From Eutypa lata (lineage: Eukaryota > Ascomycota > Sordariomycetes > Xylariales > Diatrypaceae), in assembly GCA_022661535.1 (NCBI GenBank), contig JAKULF010000010.1, positions 1,302,001-1,366,000 of the forward strand: a DNA stretch of 64,000 nucleotides, in the 5' to 3' direction. Below, in pieces: positions 49,806 to 60,704 of the stretch. The position numbers and the translations under genes were made by a program. Position 1 is the first letter of the stretch. Every line of letters begins with the position of its first letter. Under the pieces are notes generated by a model. It saw nothing but the letters and a program-made list of their open reading frames with translations, had not been told where the DNA came from and made no database searches.

Positions 49806-50525
49806 TTATTCACTCAATGGATCTATCGGGTGCTGGTAGCAACTATTTTCTATCTCCGTAGCAAGAGGCCTCTGGATCCTCCACCGCCCGGCCTCGTCCA
49901 TGCACATGTTCACCACGGAAACCTGGCCGATTTCCTCCAAGATCATAGCGAGAAGGGCCGCGTCCAGGTCGCGCTGCTCTTGTGTCGACGCCGATGCCTG
50001 TCTTCTACGACGTCTGAGCTCCTGTGCGCTGACTAAGTTGCCTGAGCGCGTTCGAAATAACCTCCCCCGCCGTACAGGGGCAGGGGCAGGGGCAGGGGCA
50101 GAGGGAGGTGGTGTTGACTTCGACTTTGATGTTGATTGTTCTGATGCTGGAGCTGAAAGCGTCGTGCTTGTTGGCTTTGTTTTTAATATTGGTGCTGGCG
50201 CTGGTTTTGGTGCTAGTGCTGCTGGTGTTGGTGCTGGAATTTGTATTTCTCGGGTTTTGCTGCTACTTTCGTTCATTACTACTGTTTCTATTGCCTTTTC
50301 TTTTTCTTCCTTTTCTCTCTCCTCCTCGATTGTTTGAGTACCCTGGTCGGTATAACATGATGTATAGGTCGTCTGAGTACTAGAATCAGACAGCTTGCTG
50401 CTTTGAGTTAGTTGGGGCAATCTCTGTACAGTGTTTTCGGTGTGTGGATGTCGTCGTGGGGGCTGTGAGCTAGTCCCACGGAGCGATGACCTCCGAGGTG
50501 GTCGTCTTCGTTTTGGGGATATCAT
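49806..50525 (-). CDS. proline-rich hypothetical protein downstream of RPA3
   Basis: From the first ATG (50,525) the frame encodes 239 aa, but it stays open a further 64 codons up to the RPA3 stop codon and in the same phase. The whole frame has protein-like composition: Pro/Ser/Gln-rich, then basic SPKRRRPPRRSSLRG, an E/K-rich helix, PAPAPAP repeats, and a more ordered end with ELRRRRRQASASTQEQRDLD and LLAMILEEIGQVSVVNMCMD. I do not recognise the family. It may be a separate gene, a C-terminal extension of RPA3 made by stop-codon readthrough or alternative splicing, or a fortuitous GC-rich frame. The gap to RPA3 is too small for an ordinary promoter. Confidence 0.4.
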   Translation of the reverse strand: MISPKRRRPPRRSSLRGTSSQPPRRHPHTENTVQRLPQLTQSSKLSDSSTQTTYTSCYTDQGTQTIEEEREKEEKEKAIETVVMNESSSKTREIQIPAPTPAALAPKPAPAPILKTKPTSTTLSAPASEQSTSKSKSTPPPSAPAPAPAPVRRGRLFRTRSGNLVSAQELRRRRRQASASTQEQRDLDAALLAMILEEIGQVSVVNMCMDEAGRWRIQRPLATEIENSCYQHPIDPLSE

Positions 50526-50717
50526 AGAACTCACTGAGACCGTGCTTGGGGGGCCTCGGGGTTGGGGTTGGGATTGAGCTTGAGATGCAGGTGGTGGTGC
50601 TAGTGGCTGTGGTAGGGGTGGTGGTTGTGATAGCAATGATGGAGTCTGCGTTGCTTGCGAAGCACGCCGCTGGGAGCCTACCAATGGTCCCTTGGGCGCA
50701 GGTCTATGCGGCAACCG

Positions 50718-51366
50718 TCAGGCCTGGAACACGAATAGGTCCTTGTATCGGTGAGTGGCATCTACGACGGCCTGGCAGACTTGATAATCTGAATATAATG
50801 TTAGTTAAATCAACCATTGAAGATATAGCTACGATATAGTGATATAATGGGTAGAAGGCACGAAATTACTAGCTAAGTATCGCAATTGCGAAAGAAGGGG
50901 AAAGTCAAGACCTTAGGCCATATCGGAAAACGACAGGTAGGTAGCCTTGAGCATCAAGCAATGAGACAGGTCGGTGTAAAGTGTTGGAAACTTACCGACG
51001 TTACTACCCAAGTCCATTGAGGATAGAACCTTGATAGAATAGTCCGGGTTCACTTTCCCGATGATTTGGGCACCATTTCCAGGTGTAAGGTGGGTGTCCT
51101 GATATTGTATATGTCAGATATTACGCGTGCTTCACAATATTACACTCTACGCCTTTGCGGGTATCCAAAGCTTGGGGGATAATCATTTAAGTGGTATTCG
51201 ACCAGACTTTACTCACGCGATTGAGAATTGCCGTAATTTGACCCTCAGCCTCGACGATGGCGGAATCGCCGCGCAACTGCAGAACCTTGCCCACGACCAT
51301 GACGTTGCGGCCGACAAAGCCGTCGATGATCCGACCTGAAATGCGGGGTGTCGAGACTGGCTCCAT
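50718..51366 (-). CDS. RPA3: replication protein A small subunit (RPA14)
   Basis: Exons 51366-51217, 51098-50996 and 50788-50718, joined across GTGAGT...CAG (118 nt) and GTAAGT...CAG (207 nt) introns, give 107 aa. The product starts STPRISGRIIDGFVGRNVMV, continues GKVLQLRGDSAIVEAEGQI, and ends ATHRYKDLFVFQA. This is the single OB fold of RPA3, whose C-terminal helix joins the trimerisation core with RPA1 and RPA2. The complex binds single-stranded DNA in replication, repair and recombination. Upstream are an MCB core and a short telomere-like repeat. The stop is TGA followed by C, and the frame continues open for about 303 codons beyond it. Confidence 0.9.
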
Positions 51367-51616
51367 GGTGGATCTACGAGTTGATGTCTTTATGTGTCTT
51401 GATGGTTACGGAAGGGGAAGAGATGTGATATACACAAATATTGAAATGTTGTTATCTGTCTCAATCTATGAAGTCCGTTGACTCTTAACAGGTCGACTCG
51501 GGCAAGAGAAGGAAAAATAGAAACGTTTCAAACCTTTAGAGAAATATGTATTTAGAGTAGAGTTTAGAGCTACCTAGTATGTATGTACTAGAACTAGCGC
51601 GGGGTTCAGGAACGAG

Positions 51617-51622
51617 ACGCGT
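51617..51622. promoter_or_regulatory. MCB core ACGCGT upstream of RPA3
   Basis: ACGCGT lies 251 bp upstream of the RPA3 start codon. MCB elements control G1/S expression of replication genes, including RFA genes in yeast. A six-base match can be chance. Confidence 0.45.
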
Positions 51623-51692
51623 CAATTGACTTAGATTTAGTGGTGAACTCCACAGACACGAGATCACATGATCAAGCAACATATTCTCCGAG

Positions 51693-51710
51693 TTAGGGTT
51701 AGGGTTAGGT
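51693..51710 (+). repeat. short telomere-like repeat (telobox)
   Basis: Two TTAGGG units and one TTAGGT unit in tandem, about 330 bp upstream of the RPA3 start. The length is far below that of a telomere. Such teloboxes serve as binding sites for Tbf1/TRF-like proteins in fungal promoters. Confidence 0.8.
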
Positions 51711-54700
51711 TTCCTACAGGTTTAGGAACCTTCAACAACAAGAGTTCTCCCATGACAGTACAGTATACAAGAAATCGATATCGGCAACATTACGAAATAA
51801 AGCTATACTATGTATGTAATAATTCCCGTCTATATCGTAACAGGGATATAGAGATCCCGCTAGGTAGAACCCGGCTTGGCGTCGGTATATCTCCGTGGTC
51901 ACAACGCTTTAGGTACACTCGTGCATGGGCGGGTCAGGACACTAACAAGAATCTCCGCGGGTTCCACCCCTTACATTATCGTTAAAGCTTAACGATAGGC
52001 CGATGCATCTGATCTCTCCCATTTACTTCCAAAGGTTTGTAACCGCGTCCTCGGTAAACGTGCAATCACCAAACTTGACAACTTGATAGACAGGACGAAG
52101 TATGGCTTTATCATTTATCATTTTATCATTTCTGTCGAGGGCAGGAACTAGCGAGATAAGACAGTCTAAGTTCGCCTCCTTAAACGATAGTGCTCAGGTT
52201 CGGCTTGCTTTTCCATCTTCTTATCTGAAGCCTGAAGCATCTGAGTACAAACACACGGTCCCGAGGGAGGGTTCAATGTTAGGAGGCCCAAAGATAAAAC
52301 GAACAAGAAACCCTCCTTCGATCAGATATAAGGGCAGTGATTCACCAGTATTCGAATGCAACTCCCCTGAGATCGGCATCGATCACCAGTGTCACCAGTC
52401 ACTCGATACTCTATGTACGATCATCATGGCGTTGTAATACAGTGGCTATGCAGGCAATGATCGCATTCGCTTTCTACTTAGGAAGTAACGATAGGTAGGT
52501 ATTGAACTAAAGACTTCACTGCTAAATGATACCATGCTACTGAAAAGTTTAAAGTGTTAGGATATATATTCTCACTACAGATCAGCCTCTGAGACAACCC
52601 TTGAGGCTATGGTTGGCTTAGACTTGCCACGGCCAAGTAACCGTTCAAGCCACATTGAATGCATGACAATGTCGTGCAGCAACGGTTCGGACTTTAAACA
52701 AATGACATTGCATAAAAACGCTAATGTCTTCTTTGTGTGACAGGGACAACACCACGCTAAGCTAGACAACGCTGTCAAAGACTCGTATTGATTATAAATG
52801 TGCAAAGAGAGCGAGGTGCTTTGACATATCTGGGCATCTTAGCAAGCCGAGGTAAAGGACATCAAGCCCGTACTCTTAATACTTCTCACGGTAGTACAGC
52901 CGAGAACCTCGCTGAGTAGGTTACACATCTCAATATGGGGGTCTGCCAGTAAGCTAAATCTCACGCCAACCAACTCGGGGCCACCAATTATGCTACAACC
53001 TTCAGTCACATCGTACTACCTACCTAACGTGCATTTCCAGTTCGCCTTGTTACTCCAAGAGTGGTCGTGGGGGTACTAGGCTGGCTAGTAACGAATTAAT
53101 GACCTCCGTATTAGTTAGATATTTCCCCACGGGATACAGTCTTCATAGGGCTGAATGCGCTGTGGATCATTTGACCGTCTACTAGGCACTGCTAACGGGC
53201 CGAAGACCTACCCCTTCGTAGACCATGGCCTCGTTCTACAACCTCTTACAAAAGCTTAATTTGCTATGCGCAATGTCTCGTCCCATGTTAGATTGGCAGA
53301 CATGTCGGGCCCCAACATTCAAGGCACTTCTAGGATAAGTAGCCGAGGATGCTTTCAGATCAGTGTCCAGGTAAACTGTAATGTTGAGTAAGATGATCAG
53401 AGTTAAGTCTTGTGCGACTGGTTACCTGCCATGCCCTCCAAGCTTTCGGGATGCATATCATTCTAGAACTTTAAATCGGGAACGCCGGCCCCTTGGGGGT
53501 TATTAGAAGAGAAGTCAGCCTAATAGTTTCCCAATCTGTCTAATGGGTTTACCTAAGTAAGTAGCAAAGATTCTAACCACGGATTATTCCTAGGTACGTC
53601 GGAGTGAAACATGACAGAGGCTCATCCCATACCCAGTTCGCTAGAGTTTTTCACTGATAAGAGGTCAGCAAGTGCCATGCATGGAGCCAATGAGCTTACT
53701 ACTTCCATTACGGATCTCATTCTAGACGATTTTCATCCAATGAAAACACTGTCTATGTTCATCTCGAATATAGCAGTCGGCTAGTAGCGAGCATGGCCTC
53801 TTCTGTAGCAGCCACCTAGGTCTGCATCGACAGTGGCAAACAATCCTATTCATATTGCTATTCATCTTTTGTAGACATCTAGAGCTTCCTGGGCCCTGTT
53901 CTATACACATAGGCCCGAAGCCTCGAAGTCAGAGAACACCCAAACACGTATCACCCTCCCCAGTCTGTCCCAAAAACCAGGGGTTCTCCCGTACCCTTTT
54001 TTTCTTCTTCTTGTAGTACCTACTTTCGTATTTGTCTTGTTCAAATAGCTATCCTAAAGGTATAATGTAATGCGCTCTTCTAACCTACTATTCCTCGCTG
54101 TGTAACCCCTGATATCGTGCCATACGATCGACTAACGCAAAAAATATACGCACTGCCATCGAACGCCTTAAAAAAAACAGGGCATAGCAATTACCAAGCC
54201 CTTTCGGAAAGGAGCCGCCCCCAAATCCAACAATCCATCAGGTTCATTGTCTGGGCTTTTATCTGCCGCACTCCCCCAGAGGACAGGACCTCAAGTCCAG
54301 TCAAGTCAAGCCGCATCTAGCACCCAACGCCCAGCCTTTAGTCTGCTCCGATGAGATTGGACACTTCAAGGTGACACCACTTGACGCTTAATCCTCTCGA
54401 CATAATATACTGAAATCCAACAAGGACGAGCTGAGAGAAGAGAAGGGAGGAGAAGAAGAGTAGTAGTTGCCTAGGTACCATATATTAAAGTTTCAAGGCA
54501 GGTTCAGTTACTAGTAGCTCACTACTGTGGTCTGGATATCCCTACTAACGGTATAGTCTTTCCAGGCGTTTGGCATTTAGTTGAAGGCTGTTGATACTTC
54601 ACCCGTGGTGGTGCCGCTCAGTGGCTCCGGGGCTTGTCGGATAGCCTATGCAGGAGGTACGTTTGTTTCTAAAGTTAAACCACCCCATCTTAGTCATGAA

Positions 54701-55179
54701 ACCTTTGATGTTCCCCTTATTGCCCGAGAGTATCCGTTGAGTAATTTGCATCAAGTGGTCCAAGTTGCTAGCTCCCACGTCGTCTGGGTGATATAGCTCT
54801 CCCAACACTATAGTCGACATCGTCAGCAACCCCTTGTCAACGACACCGGGCTGCTAGTACCTTGGTAGCTACTTGGAAGATAGCCAAACACGACATCATC
54901 AAGAAGTTTTTACATTTCTTTTTGCCAGGCACAACAATTCACGTGGAGTCTGTACTTTGACCACAATCTCTTTCACCCAACATCACCCCCCAACAACGCC
55001 TATGCTTTTTTCTATTTTCCTTCCCTTCACCGGAAAGCTGACATTAAGCACGCAGAACGAAGATATTATTTTCACAGTACATACTCTTTCACGCTTTGTA
55101 TCAAAACCATCTTGTAACGCACCCGCACCCACACACCACATCAAGTAAAGCTGTGGCGCGCACTCGCCCCATTCTCACG
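51711..55179. other. gene-poor spacer
   Basis: About 3.4 kb with no gene I can support; reading frames are short and lack domains. The last 250 bp before the bZIP start is CT-rich and likely a transcribed leader. Confidence 0.55.
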
Positions 55180-57030
55180 ATGGACGAAAAGTCTTCCTTT
55201 CCTTATGAAATCCCGGAAGAGTACAACTACTCCAGCTACGTGATCCCTATCGTAAACGATGGAGAACCTAGAGATCAACCAGGCTACTATCATCCAGAGC
55301 ACCTAATTAACCCATTCCCGGCAAGTACTGCTGCCACCGGGGTTGCCTCCGAGGGCGCCTCCCTTACTGGAACCCCGAATGCGCTCGTCCAGTCAACGGA
55401 GCCCTGGCCAATGGTCCCTATGGGTCCCCAGGTCGCCTTCACCACGACGCATGATCGCATCCTGCCGGACCATGGTCGTAACCAGCCGGGAGCAGCACAA
55501 CAATTCGATGTCTTCAAGATGGAGTCGCCAAATCTATCCATCGGATCATCAACCACGCCCGAGACACTTTCATCAGGCCCTCTCGTCACTCCGGAAGACC
55601 ATCCGCAGCACCGCACGCAGCAGTCTCAGCCTTCCACCAAGCGAAAGAAGCTCGGAGGCAGCAGCAGCAGCCGCAACAGCAGCAACGCCGCCCCGACGTT
55701 CCGGCAGTACACAGTCCCGCCTCCGCGTAAGAAGCAACAGCGGACCGCGGCTGCGCGACAGCAGCAACGAAAACAACAACAACAACAACAGTCCCCAGAA
55801 GAGATAGCAGCAGAAGCGGCGGCGGCGGCGCTCGAGTTGGAGGAGCTCAGAAAGAGCCGGAACCGAGTGGCGGCGAACAAGTGCCGGCAGAAGAAGAAGG
55901 AAAGCGCGGCGAAGCTCGAGGAGAGGAGCGTGACTCTGCAGCGGCGCAACGCCAGGCTCGAGGCCGAGCTCCAAGCCCTGAAGGCCGAGATCGTCCGCCT
56001 CAACAGCCTCCTCATGGCGCATGCCAACTGCGGCGACCTGAACATCGACAAGTACATCCAGAACCAGGCCGAGCGCATCGTGGCGAGGCCCAAATCGCGC
56101 CAACGCGACCGCCATCGCGGCGGGCGGTTTACGTTCGCGCAGCACTTCTCGGACGAGGAGCTTTCGCCGCAGCCACAGTCACAGGGGCTCGACGGTGTTG
56201 TTGACTATCATCAGTATGACGCAGAGCTGCCGTCTTTCTCGGAGTCTTCTACGGTGATGAATACGGCGCCGGCGCCGCAGCCGGTAGCAGGGTTCGACAA
56301 CAACAACAACAACAACAACAACAACAGTCACCACCAGCGACGAACGGACAGCCTCTCATCCGCCTCCGCTTCCGCATCTGCCTCTACCTCGGGGTACACG
56401 GTTCAGACACCTAATAGCCAGCAGGGTATTGCTACCACTAACATGGTGCCGTTGTTCCATGGAAACCACCGCCACCGCCAGCAGCAGCAGCTCGGCACGT
56501 TCTCGTCGTCATCGTCATTCCCCCAGCCCTTTCAGGGGCTCCCGTCGCCACCACCGATGCAGTCACAGCATTTTGTCCGTGCTCAAATGTACCAGCGACT
56601 CGCCACATCCAGCTATAACGACAGTCACGGTCCGATGCCACCGATGCCACAACAGTCTCTATTCACACCTGCGAATATGGTCTTCAACGGCCACGGTCAC
56701 GCCCACAACATTCATAGTCACAGTCACGGTTACGGTCATGGTCACGGAAATGGCGGAATCCAGGTAGATCACCACCGCCGCAGCCAACAACAACACAGTC
56801 ATGGTCTGTTGTTGGAAGACATGCTAGCACCATCGGGAGAGCAAAAGGCGAAGGGCGTGAACGACGAGGGCTATGGAAAAGAAGGAGAACATGGTGATGG
56901 TGATCATGATGCTGCTGCCGCTGCCGCTGCCGATGGCCTCGACTTCGACGATATGCAGATGCCGTTGCCCGATCCCGATGATCCCGCTCGACCGCAGCTC
57001 AGCTTCCCGGATCATAGTTTCGGCGCTTGA
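55180..57030 (+). CDS. bZIP transcription factor (CREB/ATF-like basic region)
   Basis: A single exon encodes 616 aa from the ATG at 55,180. An upstream in-frame ATG at 55,096 would add 28 residues without a recognisable domain. The DNA-binding region is near residues 222-245, with SRNRVAANKCRQKKKESAAK, matching the NxxAAxxCR signature. A leucine zipper follows (LEERSVTLQRRNARLEAELQ and further L heptads up to LNSLLMAH). The flanks are low complexity: a Gln-rich stretch just before the basic region, poly-Asn of nine, an alternating Ser/Ala run and a His/Gly-rich repeat (about residues 505-525). Such factors bind CRE-like TGACGTCA sites and control stress or development in fungi; the target set cannot be inferred here. 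Confidence 0.88.
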   Translation: MDEKSSFPYEIPEEYNYSSYVIPIVNDGEPRDQPGYYHPEHLINPFPASTAATGVASEGASLTGTPNALVQSTEPWPMVPMGPQVAFTTTHDRILPDHGRNQPGAAQQFDVFKMESPNLSIGSSTTPETLSSGPLVTPEDHPQHRTQQSQPSTKRKKLGGSSSSRNSSNAAPTFRQYTVPPPRKKQQRTAAARQQQRKQQQQQQSPEEIAAEAAAAALELEELRKSRNRVAANKCRQKKKESAAKLEERSVTLQRRNARLEAELQALKAEIVRLNSLLMAHANCGDLNIDKYIQNQAERIVARPKSRQRDRHRGGRFTFAQHFSDEELSPQPQSQGLDGVVDYHQYDAELPSFSESSTVMNTAPAPQPVAGFDNNNNNNNNNSHHQRRTDSLSSASASASASTSGYTVQTPNSQQGIATTNMVPLFHGNHRHRQQQQLGTFSSSSSFPQPFQGLPSPPPMQSQHFVRAQMYQRLATSSYNDSHGPMPPMPQQSLFTPANMVFNGHGHAHNIHSHSHGYGHGHGNGGIQVDHHRRSQQQHSHGLLLEDMLAPSGEQKAKGVNDEGYGKEGEHGDGDHDAAAAAAADGLDFDDMQMPLPDPDDPARPQLSFPDHSFGA

Positions 57031-58417
57031 ACTGAAGATTTGGCCTCGTAGGTCAGGCCAGTGAAAAGTAAAATAAAACATCAGTAAAACTTGTATTGTG
57101 TGATGGAAAATGGGGAGATGGAAGACAGGGCTTGTTTTCTTCTCATCACGATTGTGGATGCGATGAGGAGATATGGAACGAAGATCGTTCCAACACTGAG
57201 GTTTAACTTCCTTACTCCCTATGTTATGTTGTTCCTCGGTCTTCTCCGGCGTTGGCAGAATAACCTACGCACGCGGATGTGGTGTGTGAGGAGGGACCGT
57301 TATGAAGGATATGTCGATATACGAAGGAGAAAAGGCGTCATCATTACACAAAAGGTCGGGGGGTTGGTTGCTTTGTCTACTACTACACATTGTTTGTCTT
57401 GTAACTTTATCAACACTATGATACCCAAGGAGGGCTGGCTGAGAAAAAACGATTCGGAAAACCGGCGTTAGGTGGATGCGTGTCTGTCGTCTTCGCTACG
57501 CTATGTATGTATAGGCGCAGAGATCGCAACGAAGATAAACCCTGAAATGAAGAATACGGTAGTTGCTTATGCCATTCCTGGAAGATTCCTCGCTCGCGGA
57601 GGCCACGGTCCTATGTACATCAATCAAGTGAAAGAACGAGGACGGGCTTCGCTAGATTCTATGAGGTCTCGTTGGGTTAAATATCGTATTTAAAAAGCGG
57701 GAAATCTGTGTGAATGTTGCTCTCAAGAGTCGTGACGTGGAAACACCAGAGAGGCTAAATGAAGCCTCGTACTATCTAGCTAATGTCACTCACTTCATGG
57801 TCAACCGTTCTCACACTTTACGTACTCATCACGGGACGAAACCTCCATATCGATGGTGTAGGTTATAGTTAGCCACACTCATGAAGTGACTATGCTACGC
57901 GTTAGGATCAGTCTAGATGAGATGGCGATTTTTAACGTGCCATCACCATACTCTATCGCTCGCATAGAGGCTGGCTCTGATGTTTCGTATTGGGCAAACC
58001 AAAGGCAGACAAGTATACATCGCGGATATACTGTATCAGTGTTGAAACCCCTGAACGATGGCAAACAAAGACACACGATACCAATCCCTTAGTTCTCCTA
58101 GATTGATGACAGACGGATTTTGATACGTAGTATTCCATCAAAGGTGATCTGAGTACCCATGGTTTCAGGGATATCATCGATGGGTTATCTTGCGAGAAGT
58201 TTAAGCAACGAAAACTAGCGATGTTGGAGAGTACTTAAAGGCTCGCAACCGCTCGTAAGTAGGAGTGTTTAGACAAGCCACCTCAGCATTCAACAACACT
58301 ACTGCAAAGAAATTGATCTCGAGTTGAAAATATACCACCTAAGAGAGGTAGCTTTCTGTTAGATACATTACTAGCAAACTCATTTCTGAAGAAACCTCAC
58401 ACAAAGTACAACTAGTT
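57031..58417. other. intergenic region
   Basis: 3' flank of the bZIP gene and spacer. Short frames only, none with domain evidence. Confidence 0.55.
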
Positions 58418-58840
58418 ATGGCTTCCCGTTCTTACTACTGTGTGCTCCGACGACTCTTTCACGATTCCGACGCGAGCATTAGCAGCGATGAATCCGATAG
58501 TACCTTGCCGCTGCAACGCCATAGGCCGCCCCCATCGTCCCGTCATGGCATGAGAGTCGTAGAGGCGCTCTTCCATCGCAGGGGCCCCGGGGATCAGCTA
58601 GCGCTTTCGTGGAGGAAGTTCAAGAAAATGATGGCCGAGCTCGGGTTCGAGGGGCCTGCCAGCGAAGGGGCCTACTACACTTTCCGCCCCACCGATAGTG
58701 CTCGGAAGCGTGGATGGACGACGGCCGTGACGCTCTATAAGCCAGACCCGGGGGATGGGATCACCCTTGAGACGGCTCGTAAATGGGGACAGGAGCTTAA
58801 TAGACAGTACGGATGGGGCCTCCGTACCTTCAAAGAGTAG
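58418..58840 (+). CDS. small protein with HicA-like or dsRBD-like fold (tentative)
   Basis: A single exon encodes 140 aa. The first 45 residues are serine- and arginine-rich. The rest is compact: a helix with LSWRKFKKMMAELGFEG, a short strand region (AYYTFRPTD, then TAVTLYKPDPGD), and a final helix ETARKWGQELNRQYGW. The helix-strand-strand-helix order, with LGF followed by a beta hairpin, resembles the HicA/dsRBD-like fold seen at the C-terminus of some fungal proteins of unknown role. No catalytic assignment is safe; the histidine usual in active HicA is not evident at the expected strand. It stands alone, with no antitoxin-like partner, between long spacers. Confidence 0.6.
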   Translation: MASRSYYCVLRRLFHDSDASISSDESDSTLPLQRHRPPPSSRHGMRVVEALFHRRGPGDQLALSWRKFKKMMAELGFEGPASEGAYYTFRPTDSARKRGWTTAVTLYKPDPGDGITLETARKWGQELNRQYGWGLRTFKE

Positions 58841-60704
58841 TCTAGTTAGTTGTCGTTTTTACCTACCTTGGGTATTATGTTTCCCGCGATTGCTAGCCAG
58901 AGATGGGGAAAGGGTTCTGTCATGGTCGTTACAGTCCAGTTCTAGCTGTAGTTACCACATTATGACTGAGCTCGTTAACCAAATAGACTACATGGTTGGT
59001 TACCTGTGAAGTGTGAAGAACAGAGCGACATATGTAGGTTATAAGTGAGTTGAAAGGGGCTTAGGGCTAGTTCAGGCACGATCGGTTATCAGCACTAATG
59101 GACGGTCGGATGCTCCCTGACGATCTTACGCCTCGGGACTCGGAAGGTCGAGCCAAGCCTCCTAACAACTTGAGCAAAGCAAAAGTGGCTATGCGGCTCT
59201 GGAATGCATTATCAACACGGATTGGGGAAAAAAGGAGGAGGCATGCAGTTATTATATATTATATGTAACTTAATAGAAGCAGTTATACCCAACCCATATA
59301 GATACCTATACGAAGAATAAATGCGCTTAATGAAACATGAAGATGAGGTTAATCCCTGAACTAACTAACTAAGCGCGGCTAACAACAGCTGAAGCCTAGA
59401 TGTTCGTATACATAGGTGGAAATGTTTATGTATAAATGATAGAAGGAGAATAGTAAATATATATTATGAACAATCGCATAGTCCAGGGGCTAGCTAACAA
59501 AGCTTACTGTAGCTGCCAACAAAGCAAGTTGTCGAACCATTGATCCAGGACTGTCTTGGAGGTTCAATGCTTAGGTTGATCTTTAGTCGAAATCAGAAGC
59601 GTCATACTTCGTACGTCTTGGCAGGGTTCCTGTTATGTATGTACCTAGTTACGGAAGAAATAGGCAAACCAACAAGGCAAACGTACCATAACAAGTAATC
59701 CTTCCCCGCCACGCCACCCGTTATTTCCATGTTAGATCTTATTAAAAGTCTTAGGTAACATCAGCTTTACATATGTATTAACTAACAGTTACTATATACT
59801 CCGATACTAAAATAATAAATTCAGAAGTCATGACATATGAGCTATTCAACTACTGCGTAATGAGTTTAGCTCAGGTCGGGTCACAGTAACAAGTCACAAT
59901 ACACCCCCACCTGCCCAGAGCGGCCAGCGCCACTGACAGATAGACACTGAGAGTGAAGGCACTGAGGCACCAAAGAAGTCAACCAGCGCCAGACATTCCC
60001 ACATTTGTCATTGACCTGCATTGCCTGCATTGCATTGGCATTGGCATTCTTACACACTTATTCTTTCCTTCCGTCCCTCCACCCACCTAGACTATCCTCT
60101 TCCAATACCACCATTTTCTGTGTTACGCAACACATTGTTAACAAGCCTCCGATCTTTCTTCCTCTTCCATTTTTCTTTTTTTGCTTTGTACTTTCTGTAA
60201 CACGATTTGAGTTCAACTCCCGGTCGACTTGACTCAGACTTTAAACTCCAAATCAAACTCTCTACGTCTCTTCAAAACGTGGGAAAAGTCCGCTCCGATT
60301 CCATCTCCGGCAAATCCGACCAACCAAGCTGGCTTGGCCTTTCTGGAAAGAACCAAATCAAGCCTAGACCCATTCCAAGTCAGCGGTAGCAAGCAAACCA
60401 ACTCACTGGATAGGTCGCGCACACGACAACTTGTTAGGAATTCATCCCACTTCGCATTTACCACCCTTCTAAACTACTTGATTCGATTCCTTATCATTTC
60501 TTGCTCTCACTTTCGTCATTCAACCGAGCCGATAGAAAGAATCGGGGCCCTTGTCCTCGACGAAATTCGTATCCGAATGCCGAATAACTGAACGACGGTG
60601 ACGGGAAACGTCCCCCTAGTGGTGTTTCGCCTTACCTTTTCACCGCTATCAAGCGCAAACCACAATACCATTACTATTAGGACAAGACGATTCTTCAGAT
60701 TGAG
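58841..60704. other. intergenic region and long leader of the Ssh4-like gene
   Basis: No gene seen. From about 60,000 the sequence is pyrimidine-rich, with a T-rich run near 60,170, consistent with a promoter and a long 5' leader. Several short upstream ATGs, such as at 60,005 and 60,207, could act as upstream frames. Confidence 0.5.

Noticed and set aside
51693..51710. Possible telomere or chromosome end
   Set aside because: Only three units, with genes on both sides; an internal telobox fits better.
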